Assembly: GCF_963676685.1 (NCBI RefSeq)
Contig: NC_092355.1
Span: 79,823,176-79,887,175 of the forward strand
Length of the DNA stretch: 64,000 nucleotides
Direction of reading: 5' to 3'
Source of the DNA: Mytilus edulis
Lineage: Eukaryota > Mollusca > Bivalvia > Mytilida > Mytilidae
The position numbers and the translations under genes were made by a program. Within the stretch, counting starts at the first letter, position 1; each line of letters starts with the position of its first letter. Below are positions 1 to 12,640 of this stretch, piece by piece. The notes below the pieces were generated by a model. The model had not been told where the DNA came from, ran no database searches, and saw only the letters and a program-made list of their open reading frames with translations.

Positions 1-960
1 TTTTAAATTTTTAATAACTTTCTTAAACTATCCTGGATTTCTACCAAACTTGGACAGAAGCTTGTTTATGATCATAAGATAGTATCCAGAAGTAAATTTT
101 GTAAAAATAAAATTCCATTTTTTCCGTATTTTACTTTTAAATGGACTTACATTTTCTGCCAGGAAACAACACATTCACTTTAAGCTTTTTAAAATTGAAC
201 TTTCTTATACTATTTTGGATTTGTACCAAACTTGGACAAGCTTGTAATATGATCAAAAGCTAGTATCTAGAAGGAAATTTAGTTTTCTTCCAGTTGACAT
301 TACATTTAGTCTGCAGTTAAAAGTTTTTAAAGGAAGTACACCACTAATTAATGGCCCCATTGCTTTCTATGTTAAATTCCTCAATTTCGAGTGGTCACAG
401 CTCTTTTATCTTAAGTTCAAATAAAGTGACAATCATTGCATGTCAAAGCAACACCTACTGGTGTCCTGTACTGAAAAAATCAACATACCTTACATTGCAT
501 ATAAGAAAGAACTGGTTCCCGGAACTTCGGATGTACCAAAACAGGTACTTCCTATGACAAAAAGGCAAAATGTACCCTCCTTTTTAAATTTCATGCCATT
601 TTTTTATTATTCAAATTTATCAGTCAAAAATTGTTCTACAATGATCACCAGTCATGCAGCTTTCATTTGATACCAAAATTAATAAAATACTCTAAATATT
701 TTGAAAGTTATGTCCATGCGTAGAAACTATTTTGTGTTAAATATGTACTACTTTCTGGTATGTGCTTTCTGGCCGGGCCCGAATTAGTTTTTAGATTATT
801 AGATTCATAAACTATCCTGGATTTTTACCAAACTTGGACAGAAGCTTCTTACAATTTAAAAATAATATCAAGAGGAATATTTTATTGATTTATTTCCTCA
901 TTTTTGTTGAGCCTGCAATTAACAGAAAGAGTAGGCGAGACACTGGGTTTCGCGGAACCG
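1..960. mobile_element. Dispersed repeat body, partial
   Basis: The phrase 'accaaacttggacag' with its surroundings recurs near 45, 220 and 825, always after a variant of 'aactatcctggat'. This is a body built of diverged direct repeats. It ends near 904-955 with 'gagcctgcaatta...agaaag' and 'gcgagacactgggttt'. That end resembles the head of the element at 63820, which also starts 'gagcctgcaa'. I infer a truncated copy of a hairpin-headed bivalve element that begins before the window. The small open frames at 351-670 lie inside it and look fortuitous. Confidence 0.5.
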
Positions 961-1477
961 GGACAAATTTTTATTATTTTTATTAAACAAATATAAATAT
1001 ATATATTGTTCAAATAGTTTTTAAGTATTTATTGTTTTAATATATGTTCTTCAAGATAAGACTACAGTTTAGTAATGCCAAAGGTGAAGAATATAGTTCA
1101 ATGGTACCCTATTTAGATGAAAAGTATTCAACTCTATGTATTTAACTGCACATTGCAGCATCACTCGTTTATGATGGCTGTTTTTAATTGTTCCACCTGA
1201 CCAAAAATTTGTAAAACATGCACTCAAAAGCACATACAATGTACTGGATGTGCTGAAGCTGCCATTGAAAAACAATAAATAATAATAAGAACAACAAATG
1301 ATATGTGGTATCCATTTATGACACAAAATCAGTACATGCACAACAAAAAATCACACACAGAAAGCAAAGGAACAGTGCTTTTATTGTTGTTCTTAATATC
1401 AAAGTCGCAGTGAACCCATCAACACAAAATGTTGTATAATAATGATATGTATGCAATATTGTATCATTGAATTGTCA
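961..1477. other. No gene seen
   Basis: AT-rich sequence with only short open frames. I see no splice-flanked coding segment, RNA gene or tandem array here. Confidence 0.5.
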
Positions 1478-1608
1478 GTGGCGGATCCAGAACATTTCCT
1501 AAGGGGGGGACCGCTGACTGACCTAAGAGGGGGGGCCGCTCCAGTCATGTTTCAATGATTCCCTATATAATCAACCAAATTCCCCCCCCCCCCCCTGGAT
1601 CCGCCTAT
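1478..1608. mobile_element. GGCGGATCC foldback MITE, copy 1
   Basis: About 130 bp bounded by GGCGGATCCAG (1480-1490) and its reverse complement CTGGATCCGCC (1595-1605). The interior has G-runs on one side and a C-run on the other, plus 'tatataatcaaccaaat'. The same ends, length and internal phrase occur in opposite orientation at 52446-52581, so this is a dispersed non-autonomous element and not a chance hairpin. It has no coding capacity. Confidence 0.65.
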
Positions 1609-1639
1609 GATTGTTTATAAATACAAATTTTCAAGTTGT

Positions 1640-2690
1640 ATATTAATCAGGGGTTCAAATTTACTTTAAGCAATGGAAGGTCCAGGACTTTTGACCACAT
1701 ATACTTGAAGATGACTGGCCTTCCATTATTCTTAGAAAGGTCCAATTTTTATTTAAAATTCAATTGATAAAAACAAAATGCTTACCATAACATGATAAGA
1801 TAAAACCCGAGGATTCCAGTAAATAAGTTTTGAGCGGGAAATACAAATATGAGATTTTCGGTAGGAACGAAAAAATAGATAAAAATAAAATATTGCTGGT
1901 TTTTAAAATACTAATAAATGATTTTCAGTCAGAACGAATTAATAGGGTCGGCCGGTAAAGGGCAAACAAACAATATTTTGATTTAAGCCTTATGTAATAT
2001 TTTGTTTTTGTTATCGAAATGGGAAACCATTTTATTAAATGTTTCAAACATAAGTGTGTTGAAGATTTCAGGTAAAGGAACTTTACCAATAATTTTGCCA
2101 TCACTTCGGGACCTTCTCTGCCATCATCTTGTCTGCCGTCAAAGAATTACAAATCCTCTCACCTGAAACTACTGGGCTAAATGTTATCAAAATTTACCTG
2201 AATGTTCCTAAGGGCATCTACATTTGTAGTTTAAAAATTGTATCTGTTGATTTAATCCATTAACAAACATGGCTGATGATGCTAAAAATAGAACATAGGG
2301 ATAATTTGCATTTTTTGGCTTATACATTTTTTTTTTCAAAAACTAAAGCAGATAGAGCAAATCTTCGTATCTCATGTAAAATTTTCAAAAAAAATTGACA
2401 ACACGTTTCGAAGTTTTTGCCTCTGAAATGACAATTTTAAGTAAAATTTTGAATTCTTTTGGTTTATATATATATCTTAAAAACTAAAGCAGTTAAAGCA
2501 AATTTGACACTTTGGAGGTCTCGGTTTATCTTCTTTGGAATTTTTAGAAAAATTATTTATCATTTTTTCCAGTTATTGCCCCTGAAATGTCAATAATTTG
2601 TTGATTTCGTAGTTTTGAAATTTTAATAAGTAAAATCAAACAAAATAAGATCTACAAATCATCAACTTAGATTGAATTGTCAAATGACCC
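1640..2690. repeat. Dispersed repeat fragments
   Basis: 'atcaggggttcaaatt' near 1645 is matched in reverse complement near 57940. The stretch around 2268-2330 ('ctaaaaatagaacatagg', 'ttttttggcttata') and 2570-2690 ('atctacaaatcatcaac', 'ttgccc(c)tgaa') matches the family at 58612-59290. These are diverged pieces of an old dispersed element, and no gene is visible. Confidence 0.5.
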
Positions 2691-2996
2691 CTTACAGGAA
2701 TTGTATTTTATAAATGATGCAGTATCTATAGATAAAAATAAATTGTTTCTTGAAAATGTATTTCCAGGTCATTAATGTCATACATGTACATGTACATGAA
2801 GGTTGTAAATCTATGACCTCATAAATATGTATGATATACACACAAAGCAAAATAACAAGGCTTTTATTGTCGTTCTCTATAGTCAAATAGAGGCCTTCAA
2901 CACGGAATGGTGTATAATATGTATTATCCTGATTTAAAGTAATTTCTCGCAATTTGATTGGCTGATATTGTCCTAATAAATTTCAGTACAATTTTT

Positions 2997-3058
2997 TATT
3001 ACGTCAATCGGAATTATCTCCCTTATTTATTACGTCAATTGGAATTATCTCCCTTATA
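2997..3058. repeat. Two-copy direct repeat of about 31 bp
   Basis: 'attacgtcaatcggaattat' plus 'ctccctta' is immediately repeated with one base changed (cgg to tgg). It lies just upstream of the long hairpin at 3228 and may belong to the same element. Confidence 0.7.
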
Positions 3059-3227
3059 ACATTGACCTAATAAAAAAAAAGAAAATTTGAGTTGATTATA
3101 TAAGTCCTAATATTTTGAATTTTTCACAGTTTTAGATTAAATATCTAAAATACATTTGGTTGATATTGTCCTAATATTGTATTTAAATATTATGAAATCA
3201 ATATAACAAAATCAGGATATTAAATTC

Positions 3228-3365
3228 GTTACACAGTGTTCAATTGTCCTAATACGGAATTTATCGGGTCAATAAAATTCATATCGGGTTTGGCTTCGCC
3301 TCACCCGATATGAATTTTATTGACCCGATAAATTCTCGTATTAGGACAATTGAACACTGTGTAAC
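3228..3365. mobile_element. Long foldback (hairpin) element 1
   Basis: A near-perfect inverted repeat of 138 bp. The left arm starts GTTACACAGTGTTCAATTG and the right arm ends with its exact complement. The arms differ by a one-base indel near 3256/3335 and a few bases at the tip, and the loop is around 'ggcttcgcc'. Such a hairpin would extrude a long stem. The same design, with a GC-rich apex 'cttcg...' on an AT-rich stem, recurs at 8858-9004. It is probably a foldback MITE; no target duplication was assigned. Confidence 0.7.
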
Positions 3366-6300
3366 TAATATTATTATACCTTACATATATTTCAAATAAT
3401 TCTATTGGGTGAAACGTTATCACGTGACATGGAATAATTCATTTAATTTTCATTCAATTGCAAGGAAGGACGAATAACCCTAAAAGCTTACACCATCGGG
3501 GAATAACCCTATTATTCACCGGTGAATAACCTTTTCAGTTTGTTTATTTGTACTTGAGTTACCTCCCATGAAAATGACGTCACAGGCGTAAATAAACAAA
3601 ATGGCAGCGTTCACATTACACTGGAAGCCCATCGAGAGGCGAGGAAATAAGACATTCAGTTGAACGGCAAACGATTTAATGGCTTCTAAGGTCAAGACAT
3701 TGGTCACGTGATAAAAGGTCAGAGTTTACGATATTTTTGTAAACGTGCATGCCTCGTGGTTTTTGGACTCGTATCGTCTTAATTCATTGTACTCTTACAT
3801 TAATAAAAACCAAAGTGTTCAATTCTTGATTGAATTAGCTTCCTTATTTTATATAATTATTATTAAAAAGTGTTGTTGAAATGTTATAAATTCACGAGTG
3901 AAGTGAAACTTTTTTTCTGAAAATTTGCGTAGGTCCACGGAAAATCCTTAATAATTCCTTAAATAGGTTTGGTAACGTGTTGAGGGGTATTAAATATGAA
4001 GTAAAACCATTTTTTGGTTCTTATTTTACTCTATCAGATCACAAAAACTTCGGATACGCAATTGTGTCAGATTATTCGTTGCGAAGCGGAGATCAAAGGG
4101 AGATAACTCGGTACGCGCATCGTAGGATATTGCAAGTTCACAACAGTAAATTCGAGTAAAATTAATGATTGCAGATATATTTCGACGATTTCTTGAATAA
4201 ATTTTCAATATTCCATGTTCCTCTACTGTTGTAACATTAAAATAGTCATGGAAAGGTTGAATATGACATTTTTTTTTCAAGTACTTACAGGTTATTGAAC
4301 ACTTCCAAAGAAGAAAATTATACATTTTACTGACTTTTCACTGAACTTGGACTTATTGTATTTTCTCAAACACCCTTTTGGTAGATAGAAGGATACAAGA
4401 GGGGTTTATCAGTTGTCAACAGAACCTGTGTTACAATAGAATTAATTTTTTCATTACATGGAAACAAAGGAAATATAGTCTTTAAAATTGTGAACATTTA
4501 TACTTTTGAATGAAAATCATATGAATTTGCAGTGGACAGAAGTACATGTACAATCTTTGTTTTATTGTACCTGCTTTAAGATACAGTGGTGGATCCCAGG
4601 GGCTCTGGTGACCTCCTCTTTTTATGGAAAATTAATGCATTTGAATGGGATCATATAGTTAACTCTCCTTTTTATCCTTGGTTGAGAATACCACCACTTA
4701 TGTTTAAAATTGTCTGGATTCACCCTGAGATAAGAACCTTTATAAGATGTACAAGTTATGTTGCTTGCCTTAATCAAGAGAAAAATATCTGAACACCCAA
4801 AGAACCAGAAAGGGATTTAAAAAATAATAATCAACACAAAGATAACTGAACAAAAGCTGTATTGCAATCTGATAATCATATCATGCAGTTCTCATCATAA
4901 TTCCTATTATATGTATTATTTCAAATTTTATTTTTCTTCTTCTTATATTTGAATTCAAAAGTCCTGCAACCAACTGTTGAGTCCATTCAATTAAATTATT
5001 GATTGAAGAATAAGCTATAAAGCTGACCAGTAAATAAAGTTTGAAAATGCTTTGTTGAAATACAATAGTGGTATCATATCATAAAATATACTGAATCAAC
5101 TTCAAATTTAATTCAAATTCATATTTACCTGCTCTAAAATGCATAATCAATTGAAAAACAAAAACCTGAGAATACTACAATGTATAACATAGAGATTGGT
5201 CACTTCCAATGTTATAGTAGTCTTAGACAAAAGAAAACTGACTTAAATAAAGTATGTTCATTTTTTTTTGTAAAAAGGACAACAATAAGATATGTATTAT
5301 TCTGATATCAGAAATAATCTCATAGTATCAAATCAGAATGTCAGTTCTTTTAATTGAGATAATCAATTTAATCACATTATTTACTTTTATAAAAAAACAA
5401 CCTCATAATATTATCTGTATTTACAATCATTGACTACTAGTATATAAAAGCTTGTCAACATCTCACTTACTTCAAATAATTTTAAAAGTTAACCTGTTAT
5501 ATAGTACTAAAATAAAGAGATGTGGTATAAGATAAGATAAGTATTCTGGATCACATTCGCAATTATATTAACTGTATAGTCTCTTGGATTGAATTTTTAG
5601 ACATCCGTATTTTCCGGAAATAATCTAGACTTGTCCGTATTTTCACTACTGCTTACTATCTCTTCCTCGCCTGTCTATTACAAATGGATGCCACGACAAA
5701 ACTGCACCTGTGGATATTGTGACAAATCACCGTCAAGTACGTTTCAAATCAATTATAAACTGTTAAATATATATACCGTTAATTCCGTTAACTTGAATGC
5801 CACGTTTATTCAACCAATACGAACTGTAATTGTTATTTCTATGAATTGAACTGCAAATTCTACTTTCGTTTTTGACTTGATATTCACGTTGCTTTGAACA
5901 TTCATATATTTCTTTCGTGCATATTGTAAAATATTGTATTTTTATTTCTTTCAGTTTACCAAACAATACACGCTCTGTAAAACTCCTGTATCATTTCTGG
6001 TGGAATTATAATCTACAATCTTCACCCACAAGTTGTTATTCCTTATAATTTGCCGAGATTGCGATACAGTCCCTTGGTTATACTAGCTGAGTCAGGCTCA
6101 GCATAATAAGATATTTTATTACAAGTAAAAAAGGCCATGAAGAGCAAAGTAATGTATTACAATGATTTATATAATTGACACAATAATGTTGAAAATCAGA
6201 TAATAAATATGAATATAACCAACTCCATTCTTAGATTTTAAACCACAGCCAGATCATGGCCACACATATATATTAGAAAAAAAAGGGCATAACAATTATA

Positions 6301-6525
6301 TCTTCTATTATCATGATTATTAAACAGGCAAATATTTTCAGTCTTAATTAAAACAATATCTGTACTTTATTGGTAGTTTTCTGATTTCAAAACATTTATT
6401 TTAAATTGCAACACTTTTCAATACCTCTAGATTTTCTTGAATAAAAAGCCAATTAAATTTTGCACTTGTGCTTAACTTTTCAAATTTTTTACAACTTATT
6501 ATACTATCATTTAATTCTTTTCTTT
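3366..6525. other. No supported gene
   Basis: AT-rich sequence. It contains a perfect TGACGTCA (3575-3582) next to short ATG frames (for example 20 codons from 3601), and CACGTG motifs near 3421 and 3704. This could be a promoter-like patch, but no exon with splice signals or a recognisable product follows it. The phrase 'aattgtgtcagattat' with 'ggatacg' before it (near 4051) recurs at 8262, so part of the stretch is repetitive. Confidence 0.4.
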
Positions 6526-6680
6526 AAAAGTTGTAAAGGGGAAACTGACATTTAAATATGGTATAATTGCCAATAAGATAACAGTCTAGAAACTTATCAC
6601 CAGAGTCTAAGTGCCTGTTAGCAGTGACAGTTAAATTACAAGGAACTTTACATACATCAACAATGAAAACATTCCATTGT
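6526..6680. repeat. SINE-like fragment
   Basis: 'atatggtataattgccaat' followed by 'gtctagaaac...accagagtc' resembles a SINE-like module, abundant in mussels as I recall it, that also appears in pieces at 26215-26290, 29040-29145 and 37283-37430. It is diverged here, and family membership is an inference. Confidence 0.35.
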
Positions 6681-8857
6681 TTTCAGGCAAATGAGGAAAA
6701 TAAGAGTATCAATAGCTTTTGTCTTACTACATGTACAAGAGAATAATAGAAATGATAATATAAATAAGGAAATATCAGAGACAAAAAAGACAGGACTATA
6801 TATATAGCCATTGGACTATATGTAAAGTATTCCCTTACTAATCCTTGGAGGAGCTGCTGTATACTTTATAGAAAAAAAATATGTTGAGGATTTGGCCCCA
6901 TCAATCAGGATTTTAGACATTTAATACATTGTAGCAGGAACAATTCTGCCTAATATTCGGGGATGCGGACCACAGCTAATTCTAGTTTGTAAACTGATGT
7001 GTGCGGAAAACGACTGATGCCAAAAGTGATGCGCTATAATATATCTAAGTAAATGAAAACCAAAAACTGAAAACAATATATAATTTAATTAATAAAGTAC
7101 AACTTTTATTATGCAGAGCCAAATGGAAATTAGAAATGGAGCATTCAAAGACTTCAATTTAACTCGTACTATTAAGGCATATAGCAAATGCACTTACGTA
7201 CTATGGAGGCATGTAGCAAATGCACTAACCTAATGGATACTTGGTTGGAAAGCCTGGCTTTCCTTGGTTGGACTGAATGTCAGTCCTCAGAGGATTTAAA
7301 ATAAGAACCTAAAGCTAGTTATATAAAATATATAAATTTCACACAGAAGGTAACCAAAGAATTTGCAACGATGCAAATATTAAACTTTACAATATAAATA
7401 AATATCTTTAACCAATGAATTAAATTAGCAAAAGCTATGTAATTTAACAAATATATCCTTAATAAGCTTCATGTAAATTAATTAACAATGAAATACATCA
7501 AATATGAAATTGAGAGTTTTACCAAAGGGAGCTAAAAATTAACTAATAACTCTGTCTGCTACAACATAATAATGTCAATTGCAATCTGCTCTATTTGTTC
7601 AAACCTATAATGAGTATAAAAATTTATACCTAGGATGGGAATGAAATCCATGCATGTTTAATTATTAACTCTATTGTTCTTTGTGTACATAAAATGTACA
7701 TGTATATGAAATATATCAAATGCAAAAAAAATGCTGTAATGTAAATATGGTAATTTGTAAACATCATTACACCCTCACTGTTTAAAGACCTAGTAAAGGA
7801 AGTCCCTGCACCTCGCGAGACCTGTTTCTTAGACAAGATGTATTATATAACTCTTGAAAGTATAACAGGATAAAGGTTATTGTTAAGTATATAGTAACAT
7901 CAACGTGCAAACTGTCAAACATAAACAATCTACCACGTGTTTGTCTGCTCTCCTTGAACTCAAAACGACCCATCAGGCCTTATTTACACGAATTTTCGCT
8001 AAAGCAGACAGTTAAATATGTCTGTTTACCTTATGAGGTCTGTAAAGAATGGATTTGCTGTTATGACTTGTGTATGCATGGAAATATAATGAAGAAAACA
8101 TTGATTTTTACCGTAACTTTTGAATACACAACATTCCCAAGGTATCCCCACAAAACACATGGCTACTTTGTAGCGATGGCTGGTAACGTGTAGCCACTTT
8201 CTAACGGCAAATCTAATTGGATGATCTCCAAAGATCAATAATAAAATTGCTAATAAATGATTGGATACGAAATTGTGTCAGATTATAAATAGAGGAAAAA
8301 ATGTAAACATTGAAATCCGCCATTTTGACGTAGGAAACAAACTAATTTTCAATCTTCGATTAAAGGACATTGCGCACATTGCCAGCGTATCATGCATAAC
8401 CAGTCATCTGCAAATATATCTTTCAATTTGTTTTTTACAATTACTTTTCTATATTTTAGTTAATTTAATGTTTTAATTTACTACAGAACGGGACATCGTT
8501 CTCAAAGATGCCGTAGAAAAAAATATAGGTGGCGCTGTTTGTGGGCGTAAACATTTTACATACGGGTTCTTTTTTTGTCGACAAATTGACCTCTATCTGT
8601 CAGATTCAGGCGTTTGCCTTCCAACTGATTGGACATGAATATAGCTGAGAGTGCAAGAAGCCGATGATATCTCTTATAAACGGTCCTTTTCAGGGCCATC
8701 AATATTTTACAAAAAAGATTCTACTTTTGTTGTAAATTCGAGAATTTTGAACACAAAAATGTATTTTCAAAAGTCAGTCTGTGTGTTAGGTTAAAAATGT
8801 AGACTTTACAGTGTAAGTGTTCAAAATGCCCTTCCACTGTTAGTTCGGTATAATAAA
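6681..8857. other. No supported gene
   Basis: AT-rich intergenic sequence. Overlapping short frames on both strands (about 7630-8476) lack splice context and recognisable domains. I see no RNA gene. Confidence 0.4.
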
Positions 8858-9004
8858 ACAATTGTGTCCCGTTGAAAAGGTGAATATCCAAAATTGTCAA
8901 CCCTTAAGTTAAAAGTTATTTCACTTCGGGCTGCGCCCTCAATGAAATAACCTTCTCGTGTTGACAGTTTTGGATATTCACCTTTTCAACGGGCCATAAT
9001 TGTA
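8858..9004. mobile_element. Long foldback (hairpin) element 2
   Basis: Inverted repeat of about 147 bp. The left arm has 'cccgttgaaaaggtgaatat' and 'ccaaaattgtcaa'. The right arm carries the complement with a few mismatches (ccaaaactgtcaa). The apex is a second, GC-richer stem, 'gttatttcacttcgggctgc' against 'gccctcaatgaaataac'. The architecture matches element 1, with AT-rich arms and a GC-rich 'cttcgg' tip. Confidence 0.7.
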
Positions 9005-9412
9005 TATTCTATCATTGAATTATTTATTAAGAAAATCAATTTGTCCGACCTCATCAATCACATGGCTGAATCCAGAATTGAAAATCAAGGATATCAATAA
9101 TGTAACACTGGGCTTTTATCACACCTGATGAAGGAAGTAAGTTGGTGTGTTGTATGAATTAGAAAACAATAAAATATCATCAGTACTAGACCTACAAAAT
9201 GCCTCTTTAGAAGATCTATAAATAGGCAAAACTAACCATTATAACTAATTGCAATAAAGGAAAAAGAAAAAAAGAAAAATGGCATATTTTTTACCAGGTG
9301 AGCGATTGAGGCTCACGAGAGGCTCTTGTTATTTGTTGATATATCTGACCATCATATTCAGGTGTTGCTACACTACACATGCTCATTTTTTTACTTTTGT
9401 ACACAATTATTT

Positions 9413-12400
9413 CACAAAAATAACTCCCATAAAGCCATTAGACAGCCTTGCTAATAGCACAGTGACATGACACAAAAATAACTCCCATTAGACAGCCTTG
9501 CTAATAATACAGTGACGTGACACAAAAATAACTCCCATTAGACAGCCTAATGCTAATACATTTGTAATACAGTGACATGACACAAAAATAACTCCCATTA
9601 GACAGCCTTGCTAAAAATACAGTGACATGACACAAAAATAACTCCCATTAGACAGCCTGGCTAATGATACAGTGACATGACACAAAAATAACTCCCATTA
9701 GACAGCCTTGTTAATAATACAGTGACATGACACATAAATCATATCAGACAGCCTTGTTAATACAGTGACATGACACAAAAATAACTCCCATTAGACATTT
9801 AGACAGCCTGGCTAATAATACAGTGACGTGACACAAAAATAACTCCCATTAGACAGCCTGGCTAATAATACAGTGACTTGACACAAAAAAAACTCCAATT
9901 AGACAGCCTTGCTAATTAATACAGTGATATGACACAAAATAACTCCCATTAGACAGCCTGGCTTATAATACAGTTACGTGACACAAAAATATCTCCCATT
10001 AGACAGCCTTGCTAAAACACAGTGTAGTGACACAAAAATAAGTCCCATTAGACAGCCTTGCTAATAACAGTGACTTGACACAAACAATAAGTCCCATTAG
10101 ACAGCCTTACTCATAATACAGTGACATGGCACAAAAATAATTCCCATTAGACATTTAGACAGCCTGGCTAATAATGCAGTGACATGACACAAAAATAACT
10201 CATATTAGACAGCCTGGCTAATAATACAGTGACGTGACACAAAAATAACTCCCATTAGACAGCCTTGCTAATAACACAGTGTAGTGACACAAAAATAACT
10301 CCCATTAGACAGCCTGACTAATAATACAGTTATGTGACACAAAAATAACTCCCATTAGACAGCCTTGCTAAAACACAGTGTAGTGACACAAAAATAAGTC
10401 CCATTAGACAGCCTTGCTAATAACACAGTGAAGTGACACAAAAATAACTCCCATTAGAGAGCCTGGCTAATAATACAGTGACATGAAACAAAAATAAATC
10501 CCATTAGACAGCCTGGCTAATAATACAGTGAAGTGACACAAAAATAACTCCCTTTAGACAGCCTTGCTAATAATACAGTGATGTGACACAAAAATAACTC
10601 CCATTAGACAGCCTTGCTAATGACACAGTGAAGTGACACAAAAATAACTCCCATTAGACAGCCTTGTTAATAATACAGTGACGTGACACATAAATAACTC
10701 CCATTAGACAGCCTTGCTAATAACACAGTGAAGTGACACAAAAATAACTCCCATTAGATAGCCTGGCTAATAACACAGTGAAGTGACACAAAAATAACTC
10801 CCATTTGACAGCCTTACTAATAACACTGTTACGTGACACACAAATAACTCCCATTAAACAGCCTAGCTAATAACACAGTGACGTGACACAAATATAACTC
10901 CCATTAAAGAGCCTGGCTAATAATACAATGACATGACACTTAAATAACTCCCATTAGACAGCCTGGTTTATGATACAGTGACGTGACACAAAACTATCTC
11001 CCATTAGACAGCCTTGTTAATAACAGTGACTTGACACAAAAAATAAGTCCCATTAGACAGCCTTGCTCATAACACAGTGACATGGCACAAAAATAATTCC
11101 CATTAGACATTTAGACAGCCTTGCTAATGACACAGTGAAGTGACCCAAAAATAACTCCCATTAGACAGCCTTGCTAATAATACAGTGACGTGACACATAA
11201 ATAACTCCCATTAGACAGCCTTTCTGAAACACAGTGTAGTGACACAAAAATAACTCCCATTAGACAGCCTGACTAATAATACAGTTATGTGACACAAAAA
11301 TAACTCCCATTAGACAGCCTTGCTAAAACACAGTGTAGTGACACAAAAATAAGTCCCATTAGACAGCCTTGCTAATAACACAGTGAAGTGACACAAAAAT
11401 AACTCCCATTAGAGAGCCTGGCTAATAATACAGTGACATGAAACAAAAATAAATCCCATTAGACAGCCTGGCTAATAATACAGTGAAGTGACACAAAAAT
11501 AACTCCCTTTAGACAGCCTTGTTAATAATACAGTGACGTGACACAAAAATAACTCCCATTAGACAGCCTTGCTAATAACACAGTGAAGTGACACAAAAAT
11601 AACTCCCATTAGATAGCCTGGCTAATAACACAGTGACATGACACAAAAATAACTCCCATTAGATAGCCTGGCTAATAACACAGTGAAGTGACACAAAAAT
11701 AACTCCCATTTGACAGCCTTACTAATAACACTGTTACGTGACACACAAATAACTCCCATTAAACAGCCTAGCTAATAACACAGTGACGTGACACAAATAT
11801 AACTCCCATTAAAGAGCCTGGCTAATAATACAATGACATGACACTTAAATAACTCCCATTAGACAGCCTGGTTTATGATACAGTGACGTGACACAAAACT
11901 ATCTCCCATTAGACAGCCTTGTTAATAACAGTGACTTGACACAAAAAATAAGTCCCATTAGACAGCCTTGCTCATAACACAGTGACATGGCACAAAAATA
12001 ATTCCCATTAGACATTTAGACAGCCTTGCTAATGACACAGTGAAGTGACACAAAAATAACTCCCATTAGACAGCCTTGCTAATAATACAGTGACGTGACA
12101 CATAAATAACTCCCATTAGACAGCCTTTCTGAAACACAGTGTAGTGACACAAAAATAAGTGCCATTAGACAGCCTTGCTAATAACACAGTGAAGTGACAC
12201 AAAAATAACTCCCATTTGACAGCCTTACTAATAACACAGTGACATGACACAAAAATAACTCCCATTAGAGAGCCTGGCTAATAATACCGTGAAATGACAC
12301 TTAAATAACTCCCATTAGACAGCCTGGTTTATGATACAGTGACGTGACACCAAAATAACTCCCATTAGACAGCCTTGTTAATAACAGTGACAAGTGACTT

Positions 12401-12607
12401 GACACAACAAATAAGTCCCATTAGACAGTCTTGCTCAAAATACAGTGACATGACACAAAAATAACTCCCATTAGACATTTAGACAGACTGGCTAATAATG
12501 CAGTAACATGACACAAAAATAACTCCCATTAGACAGCCTGGCTAAGAATACATTGTACAGTAACATGACACAAAAATAACTCCCATTTGACAGCCTTGCT
12601 AATAACA
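9413..12607. repeat. Satellite, unit of about 51 bp, roughly 60 copies
   Basis: A head-to-tail array whose unit is 'gacacaaaaataactcccat' + 'tagacagccttgctaataat' + 'acagtgacatg'. Units vary from about 45 to 60 bp. Common variants are ttg/tgg before 'ctaat', atacagtgacgtg/acacagtgaagtg, and an inserted 'acattt' ('tagacatttagac', for example near 9792, 10150, 11105). Blocks of variants recur 955 and 905 bp apart, for example 'cagcctttctgaaacacag' at 11216 and 12121, so parts of the array were duplicated as units. It is not coding. Confidence 0.95.
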
Positions 12608-12640
12608 GGCCTTCATGCTATTATAAAATTGTCCTAAAAA
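12608..12640. other. Junction between two satellites
   Basis: About 33 bp of unique sequence ('gccttcatgctattataaaa' and a short tail) separates the end of the 51-bp array from the first 45-bp unit. The two satellites are unrelated in sequence but almost abut. Confidence 0.7.

Noticed and set aside
3516..3707. Short genes on either strand near TGACGTCA and CACGTG motifs
   Set aside because: Frames of 20-63 codons without recognisable product or splice signals; the motifs alone are weak evidence.
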